DNA from: Hyphomicrobiales bacterium
GTDB taxonomy: Bacteria; Pseudomonadota; Alphaproteobacteria; Rhizobiales; Xanthobacteraceae
NCBI GenBank assembly: GCA_021732215.1
Contig: JAKFVL010000010.1
Span: 74,547-138,546 of the forward strand
Reading direction: 5' to 3'
Length of the DNA stretch: 64,000 nt
Notes under the pieces: generated by a model
The model's database searches: none
Told to the model about the DNA's origin: nothing
Seen by the model: only the letters and a program-made list of their open reading frames with translations
Position numbers and translations under genes: made by a program
Shown: positions 19,123 to 28,958 of the stretch, one piece after another
Layout of the letters: every line of letters starts with the position of its first letter
Position numbering within the stretch: the first letter of the stretch is position 1

Positions 19123-20976
19123 ATGCATCGCTACCGGTCCCATACGTGCGGCGCGCTCCGCGATAGCCATATCGGCGAGACGGTTCGGCTGTCGGGCTGG
19201 TGCCATCGCATCCGCGACCATGGCGGCGTGCTGTTCATTGACCTGCGCGACCATTATGGCCTGACCCAGTGTGTGGCCGATCCGGATTCGCCGGCCTTCA
19301 AGACCGCCGAAACGCTGCGCTCGGAATGGGTGGTGCGGATCGACGGCAAGGTGCGTAAGCGGCCCGAAGGCACCGACAATCCCGAACTGCCGACCGGCGC
19401 CGTCGAGGTCTATGTCACCGATATCGAGGTGCTGGGCGCGGCCGACGAATTGCCGATGCCGGTATTCGGCGATCAGGAGTACCCGGAAGATATCCGGCTG
19501 AAGTACCGCTTCCTCGATCTGCGCCGCGAACGCTTGCACAAGAACATCATGACGCGCGGCGCGATCGTCGATTCGATGCGCCGGCGAATGAAGGGCCAGG
19601 GCTTCTTTGAATTCCAGACGCCGATCCTGACCGCATCGTCGCCCGAGGGCGCGCGCGACTTCCTGGTGCCGAGCCGGATTCATCCGGGCAAGTTCTACGC
19701 GCTGCCGCAGGCGCCGCAGCAGTACAAGCAACTGCTCATGATGTCCGGTTTCGACCGCTATTTCCAGATCGCGCCATGCTTCCGCGACGAAGACCCCCGC
19801 GCCGATCGTCTGCCGGGCGAATTTTATCAGCTCGATGTCGAGATGAGCTTCGTCACCCAGGACGACGTGTTCGCGGCGATGGAGCCGGTCATCACCGGCG
19901 TGTTCGAGGATTTTTCCGACGGCAAACCTGTGACGAAAAAGTGGCCGCGCATTCCGTTCGCGGAAGCGCTGCGCAAGTACGGCTCCGACAAGCCGGACCT
20001 GCGCAATCCCATTGAGATGCAGAGCGTCTCTGAACATTTTCGCGGCTCGGGATTCAAAGTATTCGCACGCATGCTGGAAGAGCCGAAGAACGAAGTCTGG
20101 GCGATCCCGGCCAAGGGAGGCGGTAGCCGCGCGTTCTGCGACCGCATGAATTCGTGGGCGCAGGGTGAGGGCCAACCGGGGCTGGGCTATGTCATATTTG
20201 ATCATGAGATCGTTACTGCCGTGGGCGACTCTCCGAAGACAGCTTTGACCAATGCTTTACCGGGAGGTGATCGCGTCGGTTCTGGCCGTGTGACGGGTAA
20301 AGGACCAGTAGCAAACAATATCGGCCCAGAACGAACTGAGATAATTCGAAATGCCCTGGGTCTTGAAGCAGGCGACGCGGCGTTCTTCGTCGCCGGCGAT
20401 CCGCAAAAATTCTGGAAGTTCGCAGGATTGGCGCGCACGCGCGTCGGCGAGGAATTGAACCTGATCGACAAGGATCGGTTCGAACTCGCCTGGATCGTCG
20501 ACTTCCCGATGTACGAGTACAGCGAGGAAGAGAAGAAGGTCGACTTCTCGCACAATCCGTTCTCGATGCCGCAGGGCGAGCTTGAAGCGCTGGAGAACCA
20601 GGACCCGCTGACCATCAAGGCGTTTCAGTATGACATCGCCTGCAACGGCTACGAGATCGCGTCGGGCGGTATCCGCAACCATCGCCCGAAGACGATGGTG
20701 AAGGCATTCGAGATCGCGGGCTACAGCGAGAATGATGTGGTCGAGCGCTTCGGTGGTCTTTACCGCGCCTTCCAGTACGGCGCGCCGCCGCATGGCGGCA
20801 TGGCAGCCGGCGTGGATCGCATTGTGATGCTTTTGTGCGGCACGACCAACCTGCGCGAAATCTCGCTGTTTCCGATGAATCAGCGCGCCGAGGATTTGTT
20901 GATGGGCGCGCCTTCGGAAGTGATGCCCAAGCAGTTGCGAGAACTTCATATCCGGCTCAATCTGCCGCAAAACTGA
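19123..20976 (+). CDS. aspS: Aspartyl-tRNA synthetase, with an unusual insertion
   Basis: A 617-residue class II synthetase that charges tRNA-Asp (possibly also tRNA-Asn if non-discriminating). Order: OB-fold anticodon domain ([18 protein letters not shown]), class II motif 1 region, motif 2 [18 protein letters not shown], the GAD insertion domain, and motif 3 [11 protein letters not shown]. The ATG at 19123 has AGGA upstream. After [12 protein letters not shown], where relatives as I remember them have about 10 residues, there are about 37 (residues 357-393), and the next conserved block [13 protein letters not shown] is written in AT-rich codons. The frame stays open, so the enzyme is probably functional. 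The total is about 27 residues longer than I expect for this group. Confidence 0.97.
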   Translation: MHRYRSHTCGALRDSHIGETVRLSGWCHRIRDHGGVLFIDLRDHYGLTQCVADPDSPAFKTAETLRSEWVVRIDGKVRKRPEGTDNPELPTGAVEVYVTDIEVLGAADELPMPVFGDQEYPEDIRLKYRFLDLRRERLHKNIMTRGAIVDSMRRRMKGQGFFEFQTPILTASSPEGARDFLVPSRIHPGKFYALPQAPQQYKQLLMMSGFDRYFQIAPCFRDEDPRADRLPGEFYQLDVEMSFVTQDDVFAAMEPVITGVFEDFSDGKPVTKKWPRIPFAEALRKYGSDKPDLRNPIEMQSVSEHFRGSGFKVFARMLEEPKNEVWAIPAKGGGSRAFCDRMNSWAQGEGQPGLGYVIFDHEIVTAVGDSPKTALTNALPGGDRVGSGRVTGKGPVANNIGPERTEIIRNALGLEAGDAAFFVAGDPQKFWKFAGLARTRVGEELNLIDKDRFELAWIVDFPMYEYSEEEKKVDFSHNPFSMPQGELEALENQDPLTIKAFQYDIACNGYEIASGGIRNHRPKTMVKAFEIAGYSENDVVERFGGLYRAFQYGAPPHGGMAAGVDRIVMLLCGTTNLREISLFPMNQRAEDLLMGAPSEVMPKQLRELHIRLNLPQN

Positions 20977-21051
20977 TCGCGTAAACATTCAACCGAAGCC
21001 AAGATTCAAGATCAAGACTTCGGAATTGAGAAAGCGTTGCGGGGAAATCGG

Positions 21052-23364
21052 ATGGCGTCTTCGTATTCTGACGATCTTCGCGCGGCTGCGCTTGCGTTTC
21101 ATGAATTTCCGAAACCCGGAAAGCTCGAGATTCAAGCGACCAAGCCGCTCGCCAACCAGCGCGATCTTGCGCTGGCTTATTCGCCCGGCGTGGCGGCGGC
21201 ATGCGAAGCGATCGCGGCCGATCCGTCGCGCGCTGCCGCGCTGACCATTCGCGCCAATCTGGTTGCAGTCGTGACCAACGGCACCGCCGTGCTCGGACTC
21301 GGCAACATCGGCCCGCTGGCGTCGAAGCCGGTGATGGAAGGCAAGGCTGTTCTGTTCAAGAAGTTTGCCGGCATCGATGTTTTTGACATCGAGATCGACG
21401 CGCCGACCGTCGATCAGGTGGTCAATACGGTAGCGGCGCTGGAGCCGACCTTCGGCGGCATCAATCTCGAAGATATTCGCGCTCCCGAGTGCTTCGAGAT
21501 CGAGGCACAGCTCAAGGAGCGCATGAAAATTCCGGTGTTCCACGACGATCAGCATGGCACTGCGATCATCGTCGGTGCGGCTGTGCGCAACGCCATGGAA
21601 TTGACCGGCAAGGATCTCGCCAAGATAAAAATCGTGACGTCAGGTGCGGGGGCTGCGGCGCTCGCCTGTCTCAACCTGCTGGTCTCGATGGGCGTGCAGC
21701 GCAAGAATATCTGGGTCTGCGACATCGATGGTCTGGTGCACGAAGGCCGTAATGAAAACATGGATCGCTGGAAATCGGTCTATGCGCAGAAGACCGACAA
21801 ACGCAAACTGGCCGACGTGATCGGCGGCGCCGATATCTTTCTCGGCCTGTCGGCTCCGAATGTCCTGACGCAGGACATGGTCAAGCAGATGGCGGAGAAG
21901 CCGCTGGTCATGGCGCTTGCCAATCCGACGCCGGAAATCATGCCCGACGACGTGCGCGCGGTGCGGCCCGACGCGATGATCTGCACCGGGCGCTCCGACT
22001 TCCCGAATCAAGTCAATAACGTTCTTTGTTTCCCCTTCATCTTCCGCGGCGCGCTCGATGTCGGTGCGACCGGCATCAACGAGGAGATGAAGCGCGCAGC
22101 AGTCGATGCGATCGCGGCGCTGGCGCGTGAGACGCCGTCGGATGTGGTGACGCGGGGATCCGAGACAGGTGAGGCACAGGGGTTTGGGCCGGGGCAGCTG
22201 ATCCCGAGTCCGTTCGATCCGCGGCTGATCATTCGCATCGCCCCGGCAGTGGCGCGGGCGGCAATGGAGTCGGGTGTCGCAACCCGGCCGATCGCCAACT
22301 TCGACGAGTATACCGAACAGCTCGATCGGTTTGCCTTCCGGTCCGGCCTCGTCATGAAGCCGCTGTTTGCGAAAGCAAAGACTCAGCCGGTGCGCGTGAT
22401 CTACGCCGAGGGCGAGGACGAGCGCATCCTGCGGGCGACCCAGGTCGTGCTGGAGGAAAAGCTGGCGCGGCCGATTCTGGTCGGCCGTCCTGCCGTGATC
22501 GAGGCGCGCATCGAGCGGTTTGGTCTGACAATCCGCCCCGGCCATGACTTCGATCTGGTCAATCCTGAAGATGATCCGCGCTACCGCTCCTACGTGCAGA
22601 GCTATGTGACTGCCGCCGGCCGCCACGGGGTCACGCCAGACGCCGCCCGCACGCTGGTGCGAACCAATGCCACCGTGATTGCGGCGCTTGCAGTCATGCG
22701 CGGCGAGGCGGACGCGATGATTTGCGGCGTTGAGGGCCGCTACATGAGCCACTTGCGGCGGCTGCGCGAAATCATCGGCGTGGCGCCCGGCATGTCAGAC
22801 TTCTCGGCGCTGTCGTTGATGATCACCAACAAGGGCGCATACTTTTTGGCCGATACGCAGGTCCGGCTCGATCCGTCGGCGGAGGAACTGGCCGAAATCG
22901 CGGCGCATGCCGCGCTGCATGTGCGGCGTTTCGGACTGGAGCCGAAAGTCGCGTTTCTTTCGCACTCCGATTTCGGCAGCTACGACAGCGAGTCCTCGCG
23001 CAAGATGCGCGAAGCGACGCGCTTGCTCGCCGAGCGGCATCCGGAGATCGAGGCCGACGGCGAAATGCAGGGCGACACCGCGCTTGCCCATGCGACACGG
23101 CAGATCATCCTGCCGCATTCCAAGCTCGAGGGTGTGGCGAACATTCTGATCATGCCAAATCTGGACGCGGCCAATATTTCTTATCAGATGATCAAAATGC
23201 TCGGCGATGCGCTGCCCGTCGGTCCGATCCTGATCGGCCCGGCGCGGCCCGCGCACATCCTGACGCCATCGGTGACGGCGAGGGGTATCCTCAACATGAC
23301 GGCGGTTGCCGCCGTCGAAGCGCAGGAGCGGGCAGGACGGCAGCAGCCCAGTCTCTTCGGGTAA
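21052..23364 (+). CDS. maeB: NADP-dependent malic enzyme with C-terminal phosphotransacetylase-like domain
   Basis: A 770-residue MaeB-type enzyme that decarboxylates malate to pyruvate. The malic domain has [12 protein letters not shown] and [18 protein letters not shown]. The dinucleotide domain has [17 protein letters not shown] near residue 200 and ALANPTPEI. From about residue 440 a phosphotransacetylase-like domain follows ([15 protein letters not shown] ... [15 protein letters not shown]), usually regulatory and acetyl-CoA-responsive. The ATG at 21052 has GGGGAA upstream. It lies 75 bases past aspS on the same strand. Confidence 0.97.
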   Translation: MASSYSDDLRAAALAFHEFPKPGKLEIQATKPLANQRDLALAYSPGVAAACEAIAADPSRAAALTIRANLVAVVTNGTAVLGLGNIGPLASKPVMEGKAVLFKKFAGIDVFDIEIDAPTVDQVVNTVAALEPTFGGINLEDIRAPECFEIEAQLKERMKIPVFHDDQHGTAIIVGAAVRNAMELTGKDLAKIKIVTSGAGAAALACLNLLVSMGVQRKNIWVCDIDGLVHEGRNENMDRWKSVYAQKTDKRKLADVIGGADIFLGLSAPNVLTQDMVKQMAEKPLVMALANPTPEIMPDDVRAVRPDAMICTGRSDFPNQVNNVLCFPFIFRGALDVGATGINEEMKRAAVDAIAALARETPSDVVTRGSETGEAQGFGPGQLIPSPFDPRLIIRIAPAVARAAMESGVATRPIANFDEYTEQLDRFAFRSGLVMKPLFAKAKTQPVRVIYAEGEDERILRATQVVLEEKLARPILVGRPAVIEARIERFGLTIRPGHDFDLVNPEDDPRYRSYVQSYVTAAGRHGVTPDAARTLVRTNATVIAALAVMRGEADAMICGVEGRYMSHLRRLREIIGVAPGMSDFSALSLMITNKGAYFLADTQVRLDPSAEELAEIAAHAALHVRRFGLEPKVAFLSHSDFGSYDSESSRKMREATRLLAERHPEIEADGEMQGDTALAHATRQIILPHSKLEGVANILIMPNLDAANISYQMIKMLGDALPVGPILIGPARPAHILTPSVTARGILNMTAVAAVEAQERAGRQQPSLFG

Positions 23365-23509
23365 TTGCCTCTTCGGTAATTGCCTTTTCGGCTAGCCGGA
23401 ACCGAGCTGTTCAATCGTTTGAATTTCGTCCGGTTACCCTCCATAGTCCGCCGCCGAGGGCCGCCATCACCCTGTGGAATTTGGTTCTGAAATTTGGAGT
23501 GAGATTGCC

Positions 23510-23956
23510 ATGCTAACGATCGGGCGTATTTTGTTCGCGGCTCTGTTCATCGTTTCTGGCGCCTCCAAGCTGCTCGAACTCGCCGCGACCACGCAGGAGA
23601 TTTCCACCAAGGTGGTCATTCCGGCGTTTCTGACGACCTATACCGGCCAACTTGAAGCGGCGGCCGAGATGCCGATCGCGCAGATATTGGCGATCACAGC
23701 GGGGGTAATCGAACTGGTGTGCGGCCTCTTGATTGCGCTGAACTTCGGAGCCCGTTTCTTTGCGATCATTCTGGTGCTGTTCGTCGGCGTCGCTACTTTC
23801 TACTTCCATAACTTCTGGGACATGGCTGCCGGAGCCGAGCGCACCAACAACATGATCCACGCGCTCAAGAACCTGTCGTTGATCGGCGGGCTGTTCATGG
23901 TTGCCGGACTGCCGCGTTTTTCGCGTCAGGCGGAAACGGCTTACCCGGACGTGTGA
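23510..23956 (+). CDS. DoxX family membrane protein
   Basis: A 148-residue protein with four hydrophobic segments, beginning MLTIGRILFAALFIVSGASKL, which matches the DoxX family start (Gly-Arg, then a Ser/Gly-x-x-K-L). Later helices include ILAITAGVIELVCGLLIAL and the end ends in RFSRQAETAYPDV. DoxX proteins are linked to redox stress and quinone or thiosulfate oxidation in some organisms, but here the role is open. The ATG at 23510 has GGAG ten bases upstream. Confidence 0.85.
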   Translation: MLTIGRILFAALFIVSGASKLLELAATTQEISTKVVIPAFLTTYTGQLEAAAEMPIAQILAITAGVIELVCGLLIALNFGARFFAIILVLFVGVATFYFHNFWDMAAGAERTNNMIHALKNLSLIGGLFMVAGLPRFSRQAETAYPDV

Positions 23957-23960
23957 CGCG

Positions 23961-24509
23961 CTAGAGTTCGCGCCGCCATGGTGTGACCGTGACGTCGTTG
24001 GCACTGTCGAGAACGCGCGGTGCATCCGCTTTCAATCCCCAGCCTGCGAGAACGTCCTGCGGCGTGTGTCGAGGCACGCCGGAAAATACGCCTTGTCCAT
24101 GTGGCATCTGCACGCGATGTGCCTGCGATAGCCAGAACACGTCGTAATGCGAGGCAAACATCGCGAACACACCGGGGCCGCCGATGACGGCGACTGTTCC
24201 CGATGCAACGCCGGCCATGGCGCGGGCATCGCCGAACGACGCACCGGCGGGATTCCACAACGTGGCTCTCGGATTGCTTGCGTCGCGTTCCAGCGATCGT
24301 GTCGCGCGGGTCAGGACGATGCGGTTGCGCAGGGCGGAATTCGGCTGGCCTTCGAACGAATTGCGGCCGTGGACGACGAGATCGACGCGGTCGAGGCTTT
24401 CCGAAAAGAACATTTGATCGGCATCGAATTTCAGCGTTCCGGGCATGACGTTCGAGGCGTCAGCCAGCATGCCGTCTGCCGAAACAATCACAAAACCTTC
24501 AAACCGCAA
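23961..24509 (-). CDS. Dihydrofolate reductase-like protein (RibD C-terminal fold)
   Basis: A 182-residue protein of the DHFR/RibD-C fold. The N-terminus MRFEGFVIVSADGMLADAS and the segments DLVVHGRNSFEG, RNRIVLTRATRSLE and VAVIGGPGVFAMF are typical of this superfamily: the last is the NADPH-binding glycine loop. True folate reduction cannot be claimed, as many such proteins act on other pterin or flavin substrates. Its stop lies four bases beyond the end of the convergent DoxX gene. Confidence 0.82.
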   Translation of the reverse strand: MRFEGFVIVSADGMLADASNVMPGTLKFDADQMFFSESLDRVDLVVHGRNSFEGQPNSALRNRIVLTRATRSLERDASNPRATLWNPAGASFGDARAMAGVASGTVAVIGGPGVFAMFASHYDVFWLSQAHRVQMPHGQGVFSGVPRHTPQDVLAGWGLKADAPRVLDSANDVTVTPWRREL

Positions 24510-24620
24510 TCGAGCCCCGCGCGATCAATATCCTCGCCGCAAACGCGGCGAGCTCATACTGGCAGCCGTGTCATTGATCGACAAGCCAGCTGCGCGCGGA
24601 GGATTGCGGCGAGATTGAAG

Positions 24621-25193
24621 TCAGGCGTCGCTCAAGAGCCTCGCGATCGCGGTCACGACCCGCGTATCGGCGGGGTCGACCGAATGCCCAAACACCTCGG
24701 CGATATAGCCGTCGCGGCCGATCAGGTATTTGTGGAAGTTCCAGCGGGGCACATCCGCCGGCCGTGCTGAGGCTGCCCACTTGTAGAACGGATGCGCATC
24801 CGGCCCTTTGACCGTTGCCTTGGCAGTGATCGGGAACGTGACGTGATAGTCGCTCTCCGTGGTCTGGGCGATCTCGGCCGTGCCCCCGGGTTCCTGCCCG
24901 CCAAAGTCATTCGACGGAACGCCGACGATCATCAGTCCGCGTTTGCCGAACTGGGTCCAGAGCTTCTGCAGGCCAGTGTACTGTGGCGTGAATCCGCACT
25001 GCGAGGCGGTGTTGACGATCAGGATCGGTTTGCCCGCGAAGTCGGACAGTCTGATATCGCCCGATTTCAGCGCGGCGAACGAAAAACCGTAAGCGGTCAG
25101 CCTGCTCATGGCGGTTTGCGCCGATACCGGCATTGGGCACGCCGCGGCGAATGCGGCAGCAGCCGATGCGATGAATTGCCTGCGGTCGATCAT
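24621..25193 (-). CDS. Exported glutathione peroxidase family protein
   Basis: A 190-residue thiol peroxidase. The first 25 residues are an export signal with a twin-Arg motif, DRRQFIASAAAAFAAA, so Tat export to the periplasm is likely. The catalytic set is the Cys in NTASQCGFTPQY, the Gln in GVPSNDFGGQEPG, and the Trp and Asn in PRWNFHKYLIG. With Cys rather than selenocysteine, thioredoxin-like donors are usual. It sits after the L,D-transpeptidase gene on the same strand with 84 bases between them. Confidence 0.93.
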   Translation of the reverse strand: MIDRRQFIASAAAAFAAACPMPVSAQTAMSRLTAYGFSFAALKSGDIRLSDFAGKPILIVNTASQCGFTPQYTGLQKLWTQFGKRGLMIVGVPSNDFGGQEPGGTAEIAQTTESDYHVTFPITAKATVKGPDAHPFYKWAASARPADVPRWNFHKYLIGRDGYIAEVFGHSVDPADTRVVTAIARLLSDA

Positions 25194-25277
25194 GGGCAGC
25201 CCCCGCGATATGGATAACAGCCACTTTCCGGTGGTTCGCCGGCGGATGCAAGCGCCCGCCGCGACAGGAACCCACGA

Positions 25278-27035
25278 TCAGCGCAGCGGTACGATGAATT
25301 CGGTACCACGCCCGGTCTCGCCGCCGGCGCTGAAGCTCTGGTCGGAGACGACGATCGAACTGCCCGGAGACAGATTGTAGGCAATGCGCTGCAACGCTTC
25401 CTCGGGAATCGCGATGCGATCGAGCGCCTCGGACGCGGTCACCGGCGGGGGACCGAACGTCGTGTGGAAGGCATCGCGCATCCGCATCTTGCCTTTCGGT
25501 GTCTTGTAGGGCTCACGCGAGACAATTGTCTTCGTGATACCGGGCAAGGTCACTGCCGTCCATTCGAACGCGGTGTCGTCGTTGATGGCTTTGCGAACGG
25601 TGAAGACATGGGTACCGATCGGGCCATCGTTTGCAAAACTGACCGGGATTTCGAACACCGGGTCGAAATTCTGTCGCATGTAGAGCTTGCCGTCCTTGCG
25701 GCTGATCAGGACCGCCACCTGTCCCGAACGCTTCGGCAACTGCATCCAGACAGGCTGTTGTTGTGGCTCGACGGATGCCTCCGCTGCAGGCGCAGGCACC
25801 TCGTCCTTTGCCGGTTCGGGGATAGCGGCGGCTCTGTCTTCGATTCTTGTGTTCTCGGTCTTGGTGACTTCAGATTTGGCATTCTCGATCTTCGCGGCCG
25901 GCGTATCAGTTTTGGCTGCGGCTTCCGGAGCCTTTTCGGGCGACTTTACTTCAACCTCGGCTGATTTTTCCTCGGATGCGTTTCCGGTATCGATCTCGCT
26001 TTCGACTCCGGCGCTTGCAGGCTCTTGCGTTGCCTGGGAATTTCCGGCGGACTCGATCGGGGCCTCGGTGGCAGGCTTTTTGTCTGCATTGATGTCGGGG
26101 GGTGTCGTTTCCACCGGCTTGGCGTCGGCGGCCTTGATATCGGCAACCTTTGGCTCTGCCGTTTCTGTATTCGGCTCCGCCGTTTCTGTCTTTGGCTCCG
26201 CCGTTACTGCCTTCGCCGTCGCATCCTTCGGCAGCGAACCACGCAGCGCCGCATCGATTGTGAATACGGTAGGTTTCGAGGCATCCGACTTGATGCCAGC
26301 CGACAGCGTGTTGCTGGCGTCAGCAGTGCGGACATTCGATATCCTGTCGGGTGCCGGCACCGCCGCAACTGTTGATGGCAACTGCGCGACGAGATTCTTG
26401 TGCGATACGTCGGCGATAGACATTTCGCCCGGTGTGATGATGACGCGCGCACCGCGTTTGGTCCAGTTCCACAAACGCGCCGCAAACTGTGCGGGCAAGC
26501 GGATGCAACCGTGCGATGCCGGGTAGCCTGGCAACTCACCGGCATGGAGCGCAACGCCGGACCAGGTGATCCGCTGCATGAACGGCATCGGCGCGCTGCT
26601 GTAAAGGTTCGAGCGGTGCCACTTGCTCTTCTCGAGGATGCTGAACACGCCCATCGGTGTGGGATGTGTCTTGGTGCCTGACGAGATCGGCGATTCCGCG
26701 AACAGCCCGCGCTCGTCGTAGATCTTCAGCCACTGCTTATCGAGCGAGACGGTAATGACCAGCGGACCTTGCGGCTTCTGATCATTCTTCGGCGCATCGA
26801 TGAGCTTCGGATAGCTCGGTACGGCGCGGCGGCGAACGGGGCGCTCGGGCAACCCATCGAAACGATCCGGCGTTCGGCCCGGATAGACGCCCGGCCAGTT
26901 CGGCGAGGAAAAGAACTGTGCTTCGGCGCTGGACGGCATCAGGCCGCTCAAAAAGGCCGCCACCGCCATCACGGCAAGACCCGCCGGAAAGGTTCCGGCA
27001 AGCGATGAAATCCTGTTCGTTGATATTCCAGACAC
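25278..27035 (-). CDS. Large L,D-transpeptidase (YkuD) with long low-complexity linker
   Basis: A 585-residue exported protein. After a signal-type helix (LAVMAVAAFLSGL ... AEAQ) comes a Pro/Arg-rich stretch, then a YkuD domain with VITVSLDKQWLKIYD and the catalytic motif HAGELPGYPASHGCIRLP near residue 175 (His, then Ser-His-Gly-Cys). It cross-links peptidoglycan 3-3, or attaches proteins to it. Residues 220-430 are an Ala/Glu/Lys/Thr/Pro-rich linker with an imperfect repeat (TAEPK, TAEPN). The C-terminal 150 residues hold a second folded region (WMQLPKRSGQVAVLISRKDGKLY) of unknown role. The GTG at 27035 is chosen because GGGAA lies seven bases before it. Confidence 0.87.
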   Translation of the reverse strand: MSGISTNRISSLAGTFPAGLAVMAVAAFLSGLMPSSAEAQFFSSPNWPGVYPGRTPDRFDGLPERPVRRRAVPSYPKLIDAPKNDQKPQGPLVITVSLDKQWLKIYDERGLFAESPISSGTKTHPTPMGVFSILEKSKWHRSNLYSSAPMPFMQRITWSGVALHAGELPGYPASHGCIRLPAQFAARLWNWTKRGARVIITPGEMSIADVSHKNLVAQLPSTVAAVPAPDRISNVRTADASNTLSAGIKSDASKPTVFTIDAALRGSLPKDATAKAVTAEPKTETAEPNTETAEPKVADIKAADAKPVETTPPDINADKKPATEAPIESAGNSQATQEPASAGVESEIDTGNASEEKSAEVEVKSPEKAPEAAAKTDTPAAKIENAKSEVTKTENTRIEDRAAAIPEPAKDEVPAPAAEASVEPQQQPVWMQLPKRSGQVAVLISRKDGKLYMRQNFDPVFEIPVSFANDGPIGTHVFTVRKAINDDTAFEWTAVTLPGITKTIVSREPYKTPKGKMRMRDAFHTTFGPPPVTASEALDRIAIPEEALQRIAYNLSPGSSIVVSDQSFSAGGETGRGTEFIVPLR

Positions 27036-27295
27036 GATCAATTCCCAGCCCGCAAAAAGTTCAAATCTTTCAATGTTCAAAACCGTGAATGTTCGATCAG
27101 CAATAACTTCGACTCTGCAGTTAATTAGTTTCTCAAACGGCCGTGGGGTTCGCTAGTGCAGCACAGATATTTTGGCAGACTGATGCGTAAAAGTGACTCA
27201 AGAATCCTCCCATCGGATTAACGGGACGGGGGCCGGCAGCTTTCGCGTGGAAATATCGTCTCCATATACGGATGGCGGCCATGGGAGAGCGGACA

Positions 27296-27841
27296 ATGCC
27301 TGGAATACGACGATTTGCTGATGCGCTGGCGCTTGGGACGATCGCGGCCGCCCTGTTCACAGTGCTGGCGTGGGGCTCTGCTGCCCAGGCCGCCGACGAG
27401 CCGGATCTGATTTTTCGGCGTTCGACGGTTTTCAAGTTCCTCAGTCCGAATGACAAGCTCGCGACTTATGCGGTTGATGACCCACAGGTCGAGGGTGTGG
27501 CTTGCCATTTTACCGTCCCGGAGAAGGGCGGATTCAAGGGCTGGCTCGGTTTGGCCGAGGAGGTGTCAGACGTCTCGCTGGCCTGCCGACAGGTCGGGCC
27601 GGTCAGGTTCAAGACCAAATTCGAGCAGGGGGACGATATGTTCCGGCAGCGCCGTTCGCTGTTTTTCAAGAAGCTCCAGATCGTCCGGGGCTGTGACAAA
27701 AAGCGGAATGTGCTGGTCTACATGGTTTATTCCGACCGGCTGATCGACGGATCGCCGAAAAACTCCACGTCGTCCGTCCCGATCATGCCGTGGGGCGCGG
27801 AGGCCGCGGTCGAAAAATGCGCCGATTTCGTCACAGGATAG
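27296..27841 (+). CDS. creA: CreA family protein
   Basis: A 181-residue exported protein. It has a signal peptide ending AAQA, then the CreA block VFKFLSPNDKLATYAVDDPQVEGVACHFTVPEKGGFKGWLGLAEEVSDVSLACRQVGP in pieces, two conserved cysteines (VACHF, LACRQ), and RSLFFKKLQIVRGCDKKRNVLVY. The function of CreA is unknown; E. coli CreA is a periplasmic protein near CreBCD. The ATG at 27296 has GGGAG in front. No creBCD is visible here. Confidence 0.9.
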   Translation: MPGIRRFADALALGTIAAALFTVLAWGSAAQAADEPDLIFRRSTVFKFLSPNDKLATYAVDDPQVEGVACHFTVPEKGGFKGWLGLAEEVSDVSLACRQVGPVRFKTKFEQGDDMFRQRRSLFFKKLQIVRGCDKKRNVLVYMVYSDRLIDGSPKNSTSSVPIMPWGAEAAVEKCADFVTG

Positions 27842-27950
27842 CTGCTTTCACGATTTTTTTCGCGCACTTGTGACCGCAATAACGGCAAAACTGGACTATT
27901 ATCGGCGAATGGTTCGTGTCCGTAGCTGCTAACTGGCTCTCGTCCTCGCC

Positions 27951-28202
27951 GTGCCGATTTTTCTGGCGGCTTGGGGATCGTCGCTCGCGCGCCCCTGCCT
28001 GATGGACCAATCGCTGGGAAGCGATTGCTGTGATGGTTTGATGACGTGCGGCCCTGCTTGCGGCATTGCCTGTCAACCCACAGTAACCCCCGAACGCCCG
28101 GCTTCAAGGGTGAATTTCAGTGCGCTGGCCGAACTGCATCCGGGTGCTATGGCGCAACCGGCTGGAATCGAAATTGCGCCGGACGTACCGCCGCCCCGAT
28201 AG
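27951..28202 (+). CDS. Possible small Cys-containing secreted protein, leader interrupted by a stop
   Basis: A GTG-started frame of 83 residues beginning PIFLAAWGSSLARPC, then CCDGLMTCGPACGIACQP and a tail rich in Pro and Ala. The same frame upstream reads an ATG at 27909-27911, MVRVRSC, then TAA at 27930-27932, then LALVLAV, then this GTG. The hydrophobic leader therefore looks longer than the GTG-started form and is broken by the TAA. Either the gene uses the downstream GTG or it is a pseudogene. No ribosome site is strong. The Cys pattern and the location just before the Cys-rich 41-residue gene argue for a real coding history. Confidence 0.35.
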   Translation: MPIFLAAWGSSLARPCLMDQSLGSDCCDGLMTCGPACGIACQPTVTPERPASRVNFSALAELHPGAMAQPAGIEIAPDVPPPR

Positions 28203-28244
28203 AACCTCCGTCCTGCAGTCCAATTTTCACAAACGGAGATCAAA

Positions 28245-28370
28245 ATGAAGAAGTGGATTATTGCGGCGATGTTCGCCGTATTCGGGCTCACCGGCGCGGC
28301 TTACGCTGCGCAGTCGTGCTGCAACGGCAATCAGCCGTGCTGCGAAGAGCCTGCCGATTGTTGTGATTGA
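28245..28370 (+). CDS. 41-residue secreted protein with three Cys-Cys pairs
   Basis: ATG at 28245, TGA at 28368-28370, ribosome site GGAG seven or eight bases upstream. The N-terminus MKKWIIAAMFAVFGLTGAA is a signal peptide; the mature part QSCCNGNQPCCEEPADCCD is about 19 residues with three CC pairs separated by acidic residues. That suggests a metal-binding or disulfide-rich micro-protein in the periplasm. A strong terminator follows at 28418-28443. Confidence 0.75.
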   Translation: MKKWIIAAMFAVFGLTGAAYAAQSCCNGNQPCCEEPADCCD

Positions 28371-28417
28371 GTCGCGGGGATAATTCCCCGAAGTCACATC
28401 AATAACATACGAAAAAA

Positions 28418-28443
28418 GCACCCGCCCGAAAGGGCGGGTGCTG
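28418..28443. terminator. Strong bidirectional terminator
   Basis: A perfect eleven-pair stem (AGCACCCGCCC at 28418-28428, GGGCGGGTGCT at 28433-28443) with a GAAA tetraloop. On the plus strand it is followed by GCTTTTT; on the minus strand by TTTTTT. Confidence 0.92.
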
Positions 28444-28460
28444 CTTTTTCACGGCGTCAT

Positions 28461-28733
28461 TTATTTGCAGAAATCCCTCGCTTTTGCAGAAACCGATGTC
28501 TGGCGAGGTTGTTGGCGTTCGCGGGCGCAATCCTGCTTTCCAGCAGGCTTTGGCGCCGGACGGTGAGGCTCGTAGGTTCCAGTCAGGTGCAACAGAGTTT
28601 GCTGCGCGGATTGATCCGGTCGCAGATATTGCGGTGCCTGCGTCGTCATCTGCGTTTGGCCCGAAGCCCGGGCCGGGCGAGGCGGTGTTGAGCCGTCCGC
28701 CAATTTGCGTTCGGCCGGTAACAGCTTATTCAT
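28461..28733 (-). CDS. Possible 90-residue Pro/Gln-rich protein, unknown
   Basis: ATG at 28733 with GGAG eight bases upstream, ending 18 bases before the bidirectional terminator. It begins MNKLLPAERKLADG, is rich in Pro, Gln, Thr and Arg, and ends SAKARDFCK. There is no signal peptide or recognised domain. The ribosome site and position against the terminator support it; the low-complexity composition and an open frame on the opposite strand argue for caution. Confidence 0.4.
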   Translation of the reverse strand: MNKLLPAERKLADGSTPPRPARASGQTQMTTQAPQYLRPDQSAQQTLLHLTGTYEPHRPAPKPAGKQDCARERQQPRQTSVSAKARDFCK

Positions 28734-28933
28734 GGCCAGAACTCCGTATTCCGTGCATGCGCTGACAACGCCGCGTGACCAAAAAAGTTGCAGGATCGAT
28801 TGAAAATCAGCCCGAGCTGAGCGAACGCTCGCTTCGAGGCGTGTTTCATCTTGGTCTGCGAACGAGACTGGATGGTTCATGACGGCGATTGATGGAAGAA
28901 CCATTACTGCGCCGAAGATATGAAGATATATCG

Positions 28934-28955
28934 GCTGCCGGTTCGATCCGGCAGC
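28934..28955 (-). terminator. Terminator-like hairpin after the 77-residue gene
   Basis: An eight-pair stem (GCTGCCGG at 28934-28941 with CCGGCAGC at 28948-28955), six-base loop, just past the minus-strand stop at 28959. The following minus-strand bases are AT-rich (CGATATATCTT) rather than a clean T run. Confidence 0.6.
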
Positions 28956-28958
28956 GGT

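Noticed and set aside
18670-20205. A 511-residue minus-strand frame opposite aspS
   Set aside because: Antisense shadow of conserved VOC and AspRS genes.
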